Assembly: GCA_012960505.1 (NCBI GenBank)
Contig: DUBC01000052.1
Span: 62,001-126,000 of the forward strand
Origin: Verrucomicrobiales bacterium
GTDB taxonomy: Bacteria; Verrucomicrobiota; Verrucomicrobiia; Verrucomicrobiales; DEV007
Length of the DNA stretch: 64,000 bases
Direction: 5' to 3'
Shown here: piece after piece, positions 34,479 to 44,199 of the stretch
Layout: every line of letters begins with the position of its first letter
Numbering within the stretch: the stretch's first letter is position 1
Translations under genes and position numbers: made by a program
Notes under the pieces: model-generated
Told to the model about the DNA's origin: nothing
The model's database searches: none
The model's input: the letters and a program-made list of their open reading frames with translations, nothing else

Positions 34479-37208
34479 ATGCAGTTTTTTCCTGGCCAAC
34501 GTTGGATTAGCGAATCTCAGCCTGACAAAGGCTTAGGATTGATATTGAAGACGACTGATGAAACCGTGACTGTAGTCTTTCCTGCTGTCGATGAGACCCT
34601 GACATATGCGACAGGATCGGCTCCTCTTCGTCGCGTGATTTTTGGTGCTGATGATACGATTGAGTTGCATGACGGTAGTAGCCTGATAGTTGAGGAAACT
34701 AAGGAGTCAGAGGGCCTTATTAGCTATATTGTTGAAGGTAGGGAAATTGGAGAAAGTGAACTCAGTGATCGGATTGGATTTCATCAGCCTGATGCCCGGT
34801 TACTGGGTGGACGCATTAACTCATCGAGAAAGTTTCTTTTGAGGCAAAGGACTCTTCAGGCAAGATCTGAGATGAGGGGACGAAAAGAAAGGGGCCTCAT
34901 GGGCGCGCGCATAGATTTGATTCCTCACCAACTTTACATAGCTGATGAGGTTAGCAAGAGGCACGGTCCCCGGGTCTTACTTGCTGATGAGGTTGGCCTC
35001 GGGAAGACGATCGAAGCCTGTCTTATCATGCACAGTCAATTGGTGTCGGGACGTATTTCCAGGGCTCTTGTCTTGGTTCCTGAACCATTAATCCATCAAT
35101 GGTTCATAGAGCTATTGCGTCGGTTTTCACTCCAGTTTGCTATCTTTGATGAGGAGCGTTGTGTTGCAATAGAAAGTGGAGGTGAGGCAGAAAATGTGGG
35201 CCTTGAAGAGAAACCTGAAAAGGACGTGAATCCTTTTCTCGATGACCAGCTCATTTTGGCAAGCATTGATCTTTTGGCCAATGATGAACGCCGAGCTTCT
35301 CAGGCACTGGATGCTGACTGGGACATACTAATTGTTGATGAGGCACATCATCTGGACTGGTCAGTTAGTGAAGTCAGCAATGAATATAAAATCGTTGAAC
35401 AGCTCGCATCTACTACGGATGGGTTACTTTTACTTACAGGGACACCGGGCCAGCTCCGCCCTGAAGGACACTTTGCGAGACTAAAATTGTTAGACCCTAA
35501 CCGGTTTTCGGATCTTGAAAAGTTTCTGATAGAATCCAAGGACGCGGCTCTAGTTTCGGCGATCGCCGCTAAAATCGGTACGGATTCTGAGTTTGAGGAT
35601 TCAGAGAAAACTAAACTCTCTGAATGGGTAGGAGGTGATCTTCCTGAGGACTCAGAAGAACTCTTACGCAAGCTTCTTGACCTTCACGGGACCGGGAGAG
35701 TCATGTTCCGTAATCGTCGAGTCAATTTGGGCGGGTTCCCAGAGCGTGAGGCAATCTTATGTTCTTTAGAGACTGGAAATGAGGAGAATGATCCACGCAT
35801 AGATTGGCTCATTAATTTACTGGAAAACCTTGGAGAAGAAAAAGTACTTGTCATTTGCCGCACAGTTGAGGCAGCTGAGCAGTTAAATGAATCAATCCTG
35901 GAAAAGGTACGTTTAAAGACAACCCTTTTTCATGAGGGCTTAGAACTAATAAAACGGGACCGTAGCGCTGCCTATTTTGCTGAAGAGGATGGGGCACGGA
36001 TGCTGATCTGTTCTGAAATAGGAAGTGAAGGAAGGAACTTTCAGTTTGCGAGCAACCTCATACTCTACGATTTGCCAAAGACCCCGTCTCTCCTCGAACA
36101 GAGAATTGGAAGACTTGACCGTATCGGTCAGAAAGAAACGGTCCGCATTTACGTTCCGTTTGTTGTAGGTACTGAGCACGCGGTCCTCGCGCAATGGTAT
36201 CATCAGGGCATGGATGCCTTTCAAAAACCAATCGAGGGAGGCTCAAGATTGCTTGAACAGTTTGGCGAAGAAATGGAAAGGACTGACCCTTCCGATTCAA
36301 GTGCATGGGAGAAAATCACTATGCAAACCAAGTCGGCAAAAAAGGATCTCGATGAGGAACTCGAATCGGGCCGGGACAGATTGCTAGAGATGAGTTCTTT
36401 TGATCAGAATGCTGCAAAGAAAATCGTGGATGACATTGCTGCGATAGATCAGGACCCCACACTTGAGATTTTGATGACTGATCTTTTTGATCAATTCGGA
36501 ATCGCGATCGAGGAGCTCGGAGATCATTGCTATTATATTAAACCTGATACCGTTTTTGCGGGAGATGCCTTCCCGGGAATGCGGGAAATTGGCATGTCTA
36601 TTACCTTCGACAGGTCCACTGCGATGAGTAATGAACAGATGACTTTTATTTCCTGGGACCATCCGCTCGTATCTACCTGCATTGACCTGATGCTTGATGG
36701 AGAACAAGGATCTAGTTCGTTCGGCCAGATACTTGGTACGGCTGCCCAGGCAGGTCTCGTAGCGGAGTGCACATTCTTGCTGGAGCCGGTTTGTCCCGTA
36801 TCGTTAGGTGCGGACAGGTTCCTTCCTCCGACCCCGATCCCAGTAGTCGTTGATCATGACGGGAACGACATCAAACCAAATTTCGAAGACACGAAGGTGA
36901 GAGAAGGTAACCGCAAGTGGCTTCGATCTAAAGTTGAGATTCTTAAAAGAATGGTGCCGATTATGAGAGAAGCGGCAGAAAAGTTGGCAGAAAAAGATGC
37001 TGTTAAGAACCGTAAGGTGGCAGCAAAGAAAATGGAAAAGGCCCTAGAGGATACCATTGACCGACTCGAAAGGTTAAAAAGGCTAGGTCATCCGGTCCGC
37101 GAAAGTGAAATTACTGCGGCCCAGAACGAACGGGATGCGTTACGTGTTCATCTTGCTCAGTCCAGGCTCAGACTGGATTCTATCAGATTATCGGCGGTCG
37201 GAGCCTAG
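34479..37208 (+). CDS. rapA: RNA polymerase-associated SNF2-type ATPase RapA (HepA)
   Basis: This 909-residue protein matches RapA, which binds RNA polymerase and helps recycle it after termination. The N-terminus (about 1-115) fits the two Tudor-like domains (MQFFPGQRWISESQPDKGLG). The SNF2 ATPase core has Walker A DEVGLGKT (Lys176) and DEAH (287-290). Helicase lobe two ends with SEGRNFQFA and LLEQRIGRLDRIGQ, the motif VI of this family. The C-terminal 400 residues contain the RapA-specific spacer and C-terminal domains and end in a long charged helix. Length is slightly below the 968 residues of E. coli RapA. It is a single-gene unit; its stop lies five bases from the end of the convergent esterase gene. 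Confidence 0.92.
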   Translation: MQFFPGQRWISESQPDKGLGLILKTTDETVTVVFPAVDETLTYATGSAPLRRVIFGADDTIELHDGSSLIVEETKESEGLISYIVEGREIGESELSDRIGFHQPDARLLGGRINSSRKFLLRQRTLQARSEMRGRKERGLMGARIDLIPHQLYIADEVSKRHGPRVLLADEVGLGKTIEACLIMHSQLVSGRISRALVLVPEPLIHQWFIELLRRFSLQFAIFDEERCVAIESGGEAENVGLEEKPEKDVNPFLDDQLILASIDLLANDERRASQALDADWDILIVDEAHHLDWSVSEVSNEYKIVEQLASTTDGLLLLTGTPGQLRPEGHFARLKLLDPNRFSDLEKFLIESKDAALVSAIAAKIGTDSEFEDSEKTKLSEWVGGDLPEDSEELLRKLLDLHGTGRVMFRNRRVNLGGFPEREAILCSLETGNEENDPRIDWLINLLENLGEEKVLVICRTVEAAEQLNESILEKVRLKTTLFHEGLELIKRDRSAAYFAEEDGARMLICSEIGSEGRNFQFASNLILYDLPKTPSLLEQRIGRLDRIGQKETVRIYVPFVVGTEHAVLAQWYHQGMDAFQKPIEGGSRLLEQFGEEMERTDPSDSSAWEKITMQTKSAKKDLDEELESGRDRLLEMSSFDQNAAKKIVDDIAAIDQDPTLEILMTDLFDQFGIAIEELGDHCYYIKPDTVFAGDAFPGMREIGMSITFDRSTAMSNEQMTFISWDHPLVSTCIDLMLDGEQGSSSFGQILGTAAQAGLVAECTFLLEPVCPVSLGADRFLPPTPIPVVVDHDGNDIKPNFEDTKVREGNRKWLRSKVEILKRMVPIMREAAEKLAEKDAVKNRKVAAKKMEKALEDTIDRLERLKRLGHPVRESEITAAQNERDALRVHLAQSRLRLDSIRLSAVGA

Positions 37209-37212
37209 TGCT

Positions 37213-39060
37213 TCATTCCCATTTCTCATCAAAGAAACCTGATGAAATTATCTTACCTGGAGTTTCTCCGTCCGGGTCCGCTCTCAGATCAATGATGACC
37301 CAGTCTCCAAACTTTGGGTTTTGTAAAGAATTGGTACGGTCGTGATTCTCACGGAAAGTCGGTCCACTGTTAACCACCAAATATTTTTTTGGATTGATTG
37401 GATTGGGTCTGATCATGCTAACGACCTGATTCAGAGGGTCATGGTCAGAAGCGTACTTGATAACGGAACGTACTAGGGCACTATTTTGGGGCGTTCCCCA
37501 CGCTATTATATTATAATTGGCATGATCCTCCTTGGTAAGTTCCAATTCATTCTTTATGCGCAATTCGCCTCGGAAAAGCTCCTTCCAGCGTTTCTTGAAG
37601 TGTTGGATTTCAAATTCAATCCAGCGCTGATGCTTTGCCGAAGGTGCTCTGTTCTTAGGAACAGATACAATGAAAGGAGCCATGAAGGCATCGTCAATGG
37701 GGCCCTGAAGGCCGGGCCTCTTACGGATTGTAGTTTCGTTTTCTTTACCTATGGACCAGAGATTATCAACCTTTTGCAGATAGATTAGTGGATCTTTAAA
37801 ATTTTTAATTTCTTGTCCTTGAATCCTTACACTTTCAGGTGAGAAAGGTAGGTCCAAGCGGAGGGAGGAAATATTTTTGGTATCTATTGAAATAATCTTA
37901 CCCATGATTTTTGCCACTGCACTCGTCTCTTCCCAGTGCTTATCTAAACCTAAAATTTCCAACCAGTGCATTCGATTGTACCTGAGGGTCCTTGTTTGAA
38001 AATTGATTTCCTTTGGGAATTTTGTTCGGCCCTTCTGTAGGGCGCTTCCAATGAAGTTCTTAATTCTTTTGACCGAGTCCGGATCATATTTATGACCCAT
38101 GCCTGGGCCGATTACATGCATTAATTGGTGTCCATGTTTTGCCAATGTTTCGGACATGACAAGAGCGGCCTGTATCTGTTTATCTTTTTCTCCAGAATAT
38201 GCAATGAGTGGCGCATTGGTTAAATTAAGTGCATAATTTGGAACATCATAAAGGCCCCACAACGACTGTTCATAGGAGGCAGGGTAATCCTGGGGCTTTA
38301 GCTTTGTATATTGTGCAGTTTCAGCAAAACCTGCACCGGCATGGACGGCTGCGAATTGGTCTGTGTAATGCGCGCCCACGTGCCATGCTCCTGCTCCTCC
38401 CATTGAAAAACCGCAAAGTGCGACCCGTTCAGAATCAATTTTATATTGTGTAGAAAGGTCCTCAAGAGCATCAAAGATATCGATCTCACCGGCGTGCTTC
38501 CAACCAATGCATTGGCGGCCAAAGGGGTGAATAACGATTGCATTTTTCGGCCTGAAAACACTACCCCTGTGAAGCCGACTATGTAAAAAGTGGAAGTCTG
38601 TTTCTTTATCACCACGACCATGCAGCCAAATCCAAACCGGAATCGGCTGATCGAGATCCAATCCTTCAGGCACATCAATGCCGTAAGGCATCAAGGATCC
38701 ATCAATACTGGATTCGTATCCTCTAATCTTCAAGCCGTGATGGGAACTTTCAGGTGCCCTTGCTGCTTTAAGCAGAGAAGATATCTTTTTTAGATCCTTG
38801 CCCGGATCATAGAATTCACTGTTTTCCAAAGCGAATCGGATTGCCTTGTGAATAACCTTAATGTCTGAGCGCCTTCTGGATCCTTTCTTTGAAATAGCAT
38901 TCAGTTCTTCAAGAGCTTTCGTGACTTGTTTTTTCTGAGCCTCAGTTAATTCAACGCCTGGTGGAGGAATTCTTCTAGGAATTGAGGGAATCTCTTTAGC
39001 AGTGATATTGCTTAGAAATAAAAGAAATAAAGAAATTATCGTTGTTAGGGAGCGGCTCAC
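37213..39060 (-). CDS. Secreted alpha/beta-hydrolase (prolyl oligopeptidase/PHB-depolymerase-like esterase)
   Basis: The 615-residue product has a signal peptide (about 1-21), a helical N-terminal part, and an alpha/beta-hydrolase domain (about 115-340). PVWIWLHGRGDKETD marks the oxyanion strand, and CGFSMGGAGAWH holds the nucleophile Ser219. SGEKDKQI and GMGHKY probably carry the acid and His. The C-terminal 260 residues are not recognised. Related proteins are polyester depolymerases or carbohydrate esterases. The start is GTG, overlapping the stop of the upstream esterase gene (GTGA), so translation is probably coupled. It is the last gene of the six-gene minus-strand glycan operon. Confidence 0.85.
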   Translation of the reverse strand: MSRSLTTIISLFLLFLSNITAKEIPSIPRRIPPPGVELTEAQKKQVTKALEELNAISKKGSRRRSDIKVIHKAIRFALENSEFYDPGKDLKKISSLLKAARAPESSHHGLKIRGYESSIDGSLMPYGIDVPEGLDLDQPIPVWIWLHGRGDKETDFHFLHSRLHRGSVFRPKNAIVIHPFGRQCIGWKHAGEIDIFDALEDLSTQYKIDSERVALCGFSMGGAGAWHVGAHYTDQFAAVHAGAGFAETAQYTKLKPQDYPASYEQSLWGLYDVPNYALNLTNAPLIAYSGEKDKQIQAALVMSETLAKHGHQLMHVIGPGMGHKYDPDSVKRIKNFIGSALQKGRTKFPKEINFQTRTLRYNRMHWLEILGLDKHWEETSAVAKIMGKIISIDTKNISSLRLDLPFSPESVRIQGQEIKNFKDPLIYLQKVDNLWSIGKENETTIRKRPGLQGPIDDAFMAPFIVSVPKNRAPSAKHQRWIEFEIQHFKKRWKELFRGELRIKNELELTKEDHANYNIIAWGTPQNSALVRSVIKYASDHDPLNQVVSMIRPNPINPKKYLVVNSGPTFRENHDRTNSLQNPKFGDWVIIDLRADPDGETPGKIISSGFFDEKWE

Positions 39061-40001
39061 TTTTTCTGCAGGTGTTTTTTCAGGAAATTGTCAACGCCAT
39101 CTAGTGTTGGGATGAACCATTCGCGCATGTTCCAGAATGGATGTGGTGCCTTTGGCATGAGGACGAATTCATGCGGAATATTATAATTATCCATTTTGGT
39201 CCAAAATTCGGTGTAACGAGTGCGAGGCCGATCGAATTCACCGTCAATAAATAACATGGGTGGGGTTTGAGCACTCACATGAGTGAGTGGTGAAGCTTCG
39301 ATGTAGATTCCTGTTTTCTGAGCAGGCAGTGCTCCTCCCATGAAATCAATGATGGCATCTCCTTCAGGTTTACCTGCTGCTTTTTCCACGCGTTCAATGA
39401 TATGAGGCAATAGCAGTGTCATTGGTCCACACATAACTATAGCTGCCTGCACATTTGAGGAGAAATCACGATTAGAGCCTTGTCCCTCGAAGCGCTTGAC
39501 TCCGTTAGTGGTTGCCATGAATCCGGCCAAATGACCTCCAGCTGAGCCACCCATACTCGCGATCCGGTTAGGGTTAATATTGAAGCGCTTGGCATTCCTA
39601 CGTGTCCAGCGGATAGCAGCCTTACAGTCATGGACTGCCGCGGGAAAAGGCTTTTCCCCACTGAGACGGTATTCCGGAACCACACAAACGTAACCCCTTT
39701 GCGCCATGCCCTGCGCAAGGCTGGCAAAGATTCCAGGCCGCCCATTTTGCCACCCGCCGCCAAAATACATGATGATTGCCGGAGAAGGCGTTTCAGTCTT
39801 AGCTGGGCGGTAAAGATCCAGAGTCAAACGTCGTCGTTTTTTTTCATCCACGTAGGTGAACATAATGTGAGGCTCTCTAATGATGCCCTCATTCATATCG
39901 AGCAATACGCGGCTACGGTCAGGCTTGGGAGGAGATTTATCCTCTGCTTTTAGAAGAGATAAAAAAAGAAGGCTAAAGCATAAACCCAGAACAGTTTTCA
40001 T
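39057..40001 (-). CDS. Secreted alpha/beta-hydrolase, acetyl-esterase type (BD-FAE/lipase-like)
   Basis: This 314-residue exported enzyme has a signal peptide (1-19) and an esterase domain of the BD-FAE/hormone-sensitive lipase type. MYFGGGWQNG is the oxyanion loop that replaces the usual HGGG, and SMGGSAGGH holds the nucleophile Ser153. FIDGEFDRPRTRY holds the likely Asp, and KAPHPFW the His. Such enzymes remove acetyl or feruloyl groups from polysaccharides. The gene overlaps the next esterase by four bases and starts six bases after the upstream sulfatase, so all are co-transcribed. Joint action of esterases and sulfatases fits a substituted, sulfated polysaccharide. Confidence 0.88.
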   Translation of the reverse strand: MKTVLGLCFSLLFLSLLKAEDKSPPKPDRSRVLLDMNEGIIREPHIMFTYVDEKKRRRLTLDLYRPAKTETPSPAIIMYFGGGWQNGRPGIFASLAQGMAQRGYVCVVPEYRLSGEKPFPAAVHDCKAAIRWTRRNAKRFNINPNRIASMGGSAGGHLAGFMATTNGVKRFEGQGSNRDFSSNVQAAIVMCGPMTLLLPHIIERVEKAAGKPEGDAIIDFMGGALPAQKTGIYIEASPLTHVSAQTPPMLFIDGEFDRPRTRYTEFWTKMDNYNIPHEFVLMPKAPHPFWNMREWFIPTLDGVDNFLKKHLQKK

Positions 40002-40007
40002 ATGGAT

Positions 40008-42128
40008 TTACTTTTTGTTATTTGTTTTTGAAGGTGGTTCCGGATCAGTAGTATTGAGTATTTTTAATTTTTCAAATTTAGCAACTTTGACAGTCTTGAT
40101 ATTTCCATCCGAACCGCCCTTCCCAGTTATGCCGTCTGCGCAATAGAGACTCTTGTTGTCAGGTCCACGCAAAATCCCGTACCCACAATTAAAATTATAC
40201 TTACCGACTACTTTGAAGTCCGGCGTGGTCTTTAATAGCATACTCCCATAACATCCGAACCACCAGTGACCTTGAGCAAAGGCCGCTGCTTGGATTCCAA
40301 GTTTAGTCCAGCCGCTTTTTACTATGTGTCGTTTCTTGAAATGAAATGCCTTATCATATTCATACACATAATTTTCCTGAATACCTTCAGGTAAGCCCCC
40401 TACCACGATAAAGCGGCCACTTTTAACGGCAATGCCGCCGGCCCCGTGCTTGACCTCGGGCACAGGATGCTTAGCTAAACATTCAAGATTTTTGGAGTCA
40501 TAGACGTAAACCCAGTTATCTGCATTGCCCTTGGGATCATTGAAGGCACCAAAATTAACTGCACAATAGATTTTACCATTTGCGAAACAAACGTCCCCAT
40601 GATGATCGGCGACTTGTATCTTTTTCATGATTTTGCCTTGAATATTTGTCTTAACCAGTGTTTTCGTAAAGCTCCAGAAAAATTTTCCTCCACTCCCGCG
40701 GCAGACCCCCTGTAAATGCCCAGAATATTTTCCTGCGCACAATACCGAATCTGGTGACTTGGGGGCCTTGGCTTGATTGGTACCGGGTTTCTGATACTTG
40801 GACAAATCAAAGACAGTTCGGGTACCCTCCATCCGCTTAAGTTCTTTCTGTAACTGAGCACGTATCGTTCGCGCCTTATCGCTCAGCTCACCTGGGCTGA
40901 GAGGTTTTTTCTCCATGACATCCTGATAAACATTATAAAATTTGCCGTCCGAATAAAGTTTCCAGTCAGCGTTTCGGGCAAATTCTTTACCCGTGGGTCC
41001 GCCATTGCGTGCATACCAGCTGTAACTTACCTGACGAGCTGCCCTGCCCCCCTTGAGATGTTGCAGAAAGCTGATTCCATCAATTTTATGCTTTATCTCT
41101 GCACCAGCTACTTGAGCGACCGTTGGAAGGATATCACTGAAGTTCACGATGGCTTTGGTGGTTTTACCCGCCTCGATCGTGCCTGGCCAACTTACAATGA
41201 AAGGCACATGATTTCCGGCATCTGGGGTACTTCCCTTGCCACCTTTGATTTCACGCCCATTCATCACACCTCTCACGCTGACGGCAGTCCCATTGTCACC
41301 GGTAAAGATAATCATCGTCTTTTCGGTCAACTTTTGCTCATCGATCTTGGCCACAATCTTGCCGATGATTTTGTCTACGTAAGAAACCATTTCGCGAAAG
41401 TACTTGGGTTTTTTTTGAGTTAGATTGCCGCTCTCTGCTCCTTCCGATTTTGGATCCCAATCCTTAGAGTCGGGCGTCGGCTCAAATGGCCAGTGCGGAA
41501 GAATCATGGGGTAATATCCGAAGAATGGCCGGTCCTTATTGCGCTCAATAAAATCACAAAGATAATCACTGGCAATGTCCGGACCGTACTTGCCTGGGTA
41601 ATCGATTTCTTTGCCGTTAACCTCCATTCCTGGATTAGGGTAGCGGGCCGGGCGACGCGTGAGTTGCCAGAGGCAGTACTCATCAAAGCCAAAATTTTTG
41701 GGTCTATCAAAGCCACCTTCGAGCTGCCACTTGCCGACGATACAAGTCTTGTACCCGGCACCTTTCATCACATTGCCGAAAGTTTTGGCCTTGGGATCGA
41801 GCAGGCCAAACTTCACGTAATTCCGTTGGTTATAAATGCCGGTCATAATCTGAACCCGTGATGGGGTGCAGATGGGCTGAGAATAGCCATGGTCAAAGCG
41901 CATCCCGTTAGTCGCCAGTTTGTCGATGTGCGGAGTTGAGTAATGATCTTTTTCTCCCGAATTGGCCTTGGGGTAATTGTACTTGGTAATTAGATTACGA
42001 TACGCACTCACGCATTCCCATCCCATATCATCAGCCATAATGACAATGACATTGGGTTTATCGGCAAAGAGCGGTGAACGAAGAAAAGGCGATAAAAGAA
42101 AACCGCTAAGTAAGAGAAAATATTTCAT
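40008..42128 (-). CDS. Sulfatase fused to a C-terminal propeller-like domain
   Basis: The 706-residue exported protein has a signal peptide (1-22) and a sulfatase domain (about 24-420). The opening is PNVIVIMADDMGWE (Asp33-Asp34), and the formylglycine motif is C-T-P-S-R at 87-91. FTGDNGTAVSV marks the second metal site. After residue about 455 comes a separate domain of about 230 residues with short repeated beta units (GDVCFANGKIYCAVNFG, GGIAVKSGRFIVVGG, AAAFAQGHWWFGCYG) that looks like a small beta-propeller. I do not know this combination as a standard sulfatase architecture; the extra domain may bind glycan or the substrate. The gene lies 72 bases downstream of another sulfatase and six bases upstream of an esterase. 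Confidence 0.88.
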   Translation of the reverse strand: MKYFLLLSGFLLSPFLRSPLFADKPNVIVIMADDMGWECVSAYRNLITKYNYPKANSGEKDHYSTPHIDKLATNGMRFDHGYSQPICTPSRVQIMTGIYNQRNYVKFGLLDPKAKTFGNVMKGAGYKTCIVGKWQLEGGFDRPKNFGFDEYCLWQLTRRPARYPNPGMEVNGKEIDYPGKYGPDIASDYLCDFIERNKDRPFFGYYPMILPHWPFEPTPDSKDWDPKSEGAESGNLTQKKPKYFREMVSYVDKIIGKIVAKIDEQKLTEKTMIIFTGDNGTAVSVRGVMNGREIKGGKGSTPDAGNHVPFIVSWPGTIEAGKTTKAIVNFSDILPTVAQVAGAEIKHKIDGISFLQHLKGGRAARQVSYSWYARNGGPTGKEFARNADWKLYSDGKFYNVYQDVMEKKPLSPGELSDKARTIRAQLQKELKRMEGTRTVFDLSKYQKPGTNQAKAPKSPDSVLCAGKYSGHLQGVCRGSGGKFFWSFTKTLVKTNIQGKIMKKIQVADHHGDVCFANGKIYCAVNFGAFNDPKGNADNWVYVYDSKNLECLAKHPVPEVKHGAGGIAVKSGRFIVVGGLPEGIQENYVYEYDKAFHFKKRHIVKSGWTKLGIQAAAFAQGHWWFGCYGSMLLKTTPDFKVVGKYNFNCGYGILRGPDNKSLYCADGITGKGGSDGNIKTVKVAKFEKLKILNTTDPEPPSKTNNKK

Positions 42129-42200
42129 ATGAATTATTTGCTATTGGGAGGAGCCCGGCTTCTCAGGCCAGATCATTTCCCCAAGGCTGTCCTATTTCTT

Positions 42201-44186
42201 CTAACGCTTTTGTTCACCTTCTACAAGTAAGGCATTGGCAGGAATCAAACCTTTGGCGACACTTGATCCTTCCCATTGAAGGCTAAGTGCCGGTTTGTTA
42301 GAAGACGTCTTATAATACAAGCGGTAAGGATGAATGCCCTGATCTAATTTCAAAGTCGTGCTGATTTCAGTTCCATCGTATTTATAATCCCCATCGATGA
42401 CCAACTTGTTGTGTATCTTAAATATCAAGCCGCCCGATGCCTCGCAGTGGAATGTCCAGTCACCCGGTTCTGGAATTTGAATGTACCCGGAGAACAATAA
42501 ACCAGCATTTTTTTCAGCAGGCAGAGATTTTAAATCGATATTTTTTTCAAGAGAACTTGCCTCGGTGCTCATTTGAGTAAACTCGGGGACCCAGTCCCAT
42601 TCACCAAGGTAGGTCTTCACTGCCACACCATTACTTAAATCCTTCTTGCTAATATCAAGTCCGGGCACTAATTCGCCGTCATAGGATTTTTTTGCATGCT
42701 TATTTGGCATTCTTATCCTTAAGACTTCGGCCTTCATTCTCTTTTGTAGACGATTGAAATCTTCATTTGTTCCGGCGAGATTTTTTGATTCAGGCTCATC
42801 ATCAATGGTATTGAAAATTTCAAAATCAACGGCGTGACCAGTAGTTTTCATTCGCAAACCCTTGTATCCGTCCAGATATAATCCTTGTTGATTATTGAAT
42901 TCGACATAGACAATACCTTTCCTCTGTTTGCCTATCTGGTTAAGGGTTGGGACTAAGGATACCCCATCAATTCTTGCAGGCGCATTGACCCCGGCATAAT
43001 CACAAAAGGTTGCCATCCAGTCGTGAAATTGTGAAGGAGAATTTGATTTTTGACCAGCCTTTATCCTTGAAGGTCCCCACGCAAATGTAGGTACTCGGAG
43101 CCCCCCCTCATAAGATGATCCCTTGGATCCTTTAAATGTGCCGGCAGATTGAAAGACAGAAGGACTCCATCTCTTTCCTTTGATATAGGCTTCCCTATGA
43201 GGACCATTGTCCGAGGAGAATATGACAATGGTATTCTTGTCGATTTTAAGATCCTTAATGGTTTGTAAAATATCTCCGACACAGTGATCTATTCGAGTGA
43301 TGGATGTGGCGAACCGTTCGGCAACATCCGTTATACCCTTACCCGTATAATTGGGATCACGATAATGATCGATGGTTCCCTCTGCCGTATTGATCATTTT
43401 GCCGGCACGTCCCAACCATTTGAGTCCGCCTTTCACTCCTTTCCCATCGGGATAGGCAACGGTAGGCAATTGCAGCGCGGCATGAGGTGTATCATAGGCC
43501 AAATACAGGAAGAATGGTCGGGTTGGATTATTTTTAGTTTCATCAATTATCATTTGTTTCGCCTTGGCGGTCCACAAATCAGTGGTGTAGCATTTGTTCA
43601 GCCCTGCGGAGACTTCATCATTATTTTCCCATACCTGTTTTTTCTGCTGATGAGATTTATTATCTCCAAGTTCCCAGAAATTGGCGGGATAATGTTGGTG
43701 CCCATCAACGTGTCTCACATAACCATAAAAGTAATCGAACCCTCGTTTCGTTGGATAGCCGGCCCATTTTTCCGGCGAATGTCCCCATCCCTGCAAGCCG
43801 TACTTTCCCAGATGTATAGTGTAATAACCTGCTTTTTGCAGGGTATTGGCAAAGTTCCAGTTATCTTCTATGGCCTTATCGAATTGCATATTACGTACGT
43901 TCGAATGTCCCTGATGCATTCCCGTTATCAAAGAAGCTCTAGAAGGAGCACAAATAGGAGCGGGACAATAATGTCGGTTCATTATGGTGCCGTTCATTGC
44001 CATTTGATCCAATTCGGGGGTTTTGATTTGAACCCCTTCGCGGTGCTTTTGAAAAAGAATTCCTACGTCTCCGTAACCCAGATCGTCAGTTAATATGAAT
44101 ATAATATTGGGCTTTTCGGCAAAGATCGGTAGGGCCAGAAAAGGCGATAATAGAAGGCCGCAGAATAAATTTAGAATACGGTGCAT
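42201..44186 (-). CDS. Sulfatase with a C-terminal PA14-like domain
   Basis: This 661-residue exported sulfatase has a signal peptide (1-23), the opening PNIIFILTDDLGYGD (Asp34-Asp35) and the formylglycine motif C-A-P-S-R at 79-83. FSSDNGPHREAY marks the second metal region. Residues about 555-655 form a PA14-like sugar-binding domain (FSGYIQIPEPGDWTFHCEAS, KLVIDGDYKYDG, LDQGIHPYRLYY). PA14 domains in glycan-active enzymes usually bind carbohydrate. It lies 13 bases downstream of the phosphodiester glycosidase gene, within the same six-gene operon. The substrate is presumably a sulfated polysaccharide, but which one cannot be told. Confidence 0.9.
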   Translation of the reverse strand: MHRILNLFCGLLLSPFLALPIFAEKPNIIFILTDDLGYGDVGILFQKHREGVQIKTPELDQMAMNGTIMNRHYCPAPICAPSRASLITGMHQGHSNVRNMQFDKAIEDNWNFANTLQKAGYYTIHLGKYGLQGWGHSPEKWAGYPTKRGFDYFYGYVRHVDGHQHYPANFWELGDNKSHQQKKQVWENNDEVSAGLNKCYTTDLWTAKAKQMIIDETKNNPTRPFFLYLAYDTPHAALQLPTVAYPDGKGVKGGLKWLGRAGKMINTAEGTIDHYRDPNYTGKGITDVAERFATSITRIDHCVGDILQTIKDLKIDKNTIVIFSSDNGPHREAYIKGKRWSPSVFQSAGTFKGSKGSSYEGGLRVPTFAWGPSRIKAGQKSNSPSQFHDWMATFCDYAGVNAPARIDGVSLVPTLNQIGKQRKGIVYVEFNNQQGLYLDGYKGLRMKTTGHAVDFEIFNTIDDEPESKNLAGTNEDFNRLQKRMKAEVLRIRMPNKHAKKSYDGELVPGLDISKKDLSNGVAVKTYLGEWDWVPEFTQMSTEASSLEKNIDLKSLPAEKNAGLLFSGYIQIPEPGDWTFHCEASGGLIFKIHNKLVIDGDYKYDGTEISTTLKLDQGIHPYRLYYKTSSNKPALSLQWEGSSVAKGLIPANALLVEGEQKR

Positions 44187-44199
44187 ATAAATTAATTTT

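Noticed and set aside
43284-44093. Long open frame of 269 codons on the plus strand
   Set aside because: It lies fully antisense to the sulfatase gene, has no recognisable domain and shows composition typical of a shadow frame.
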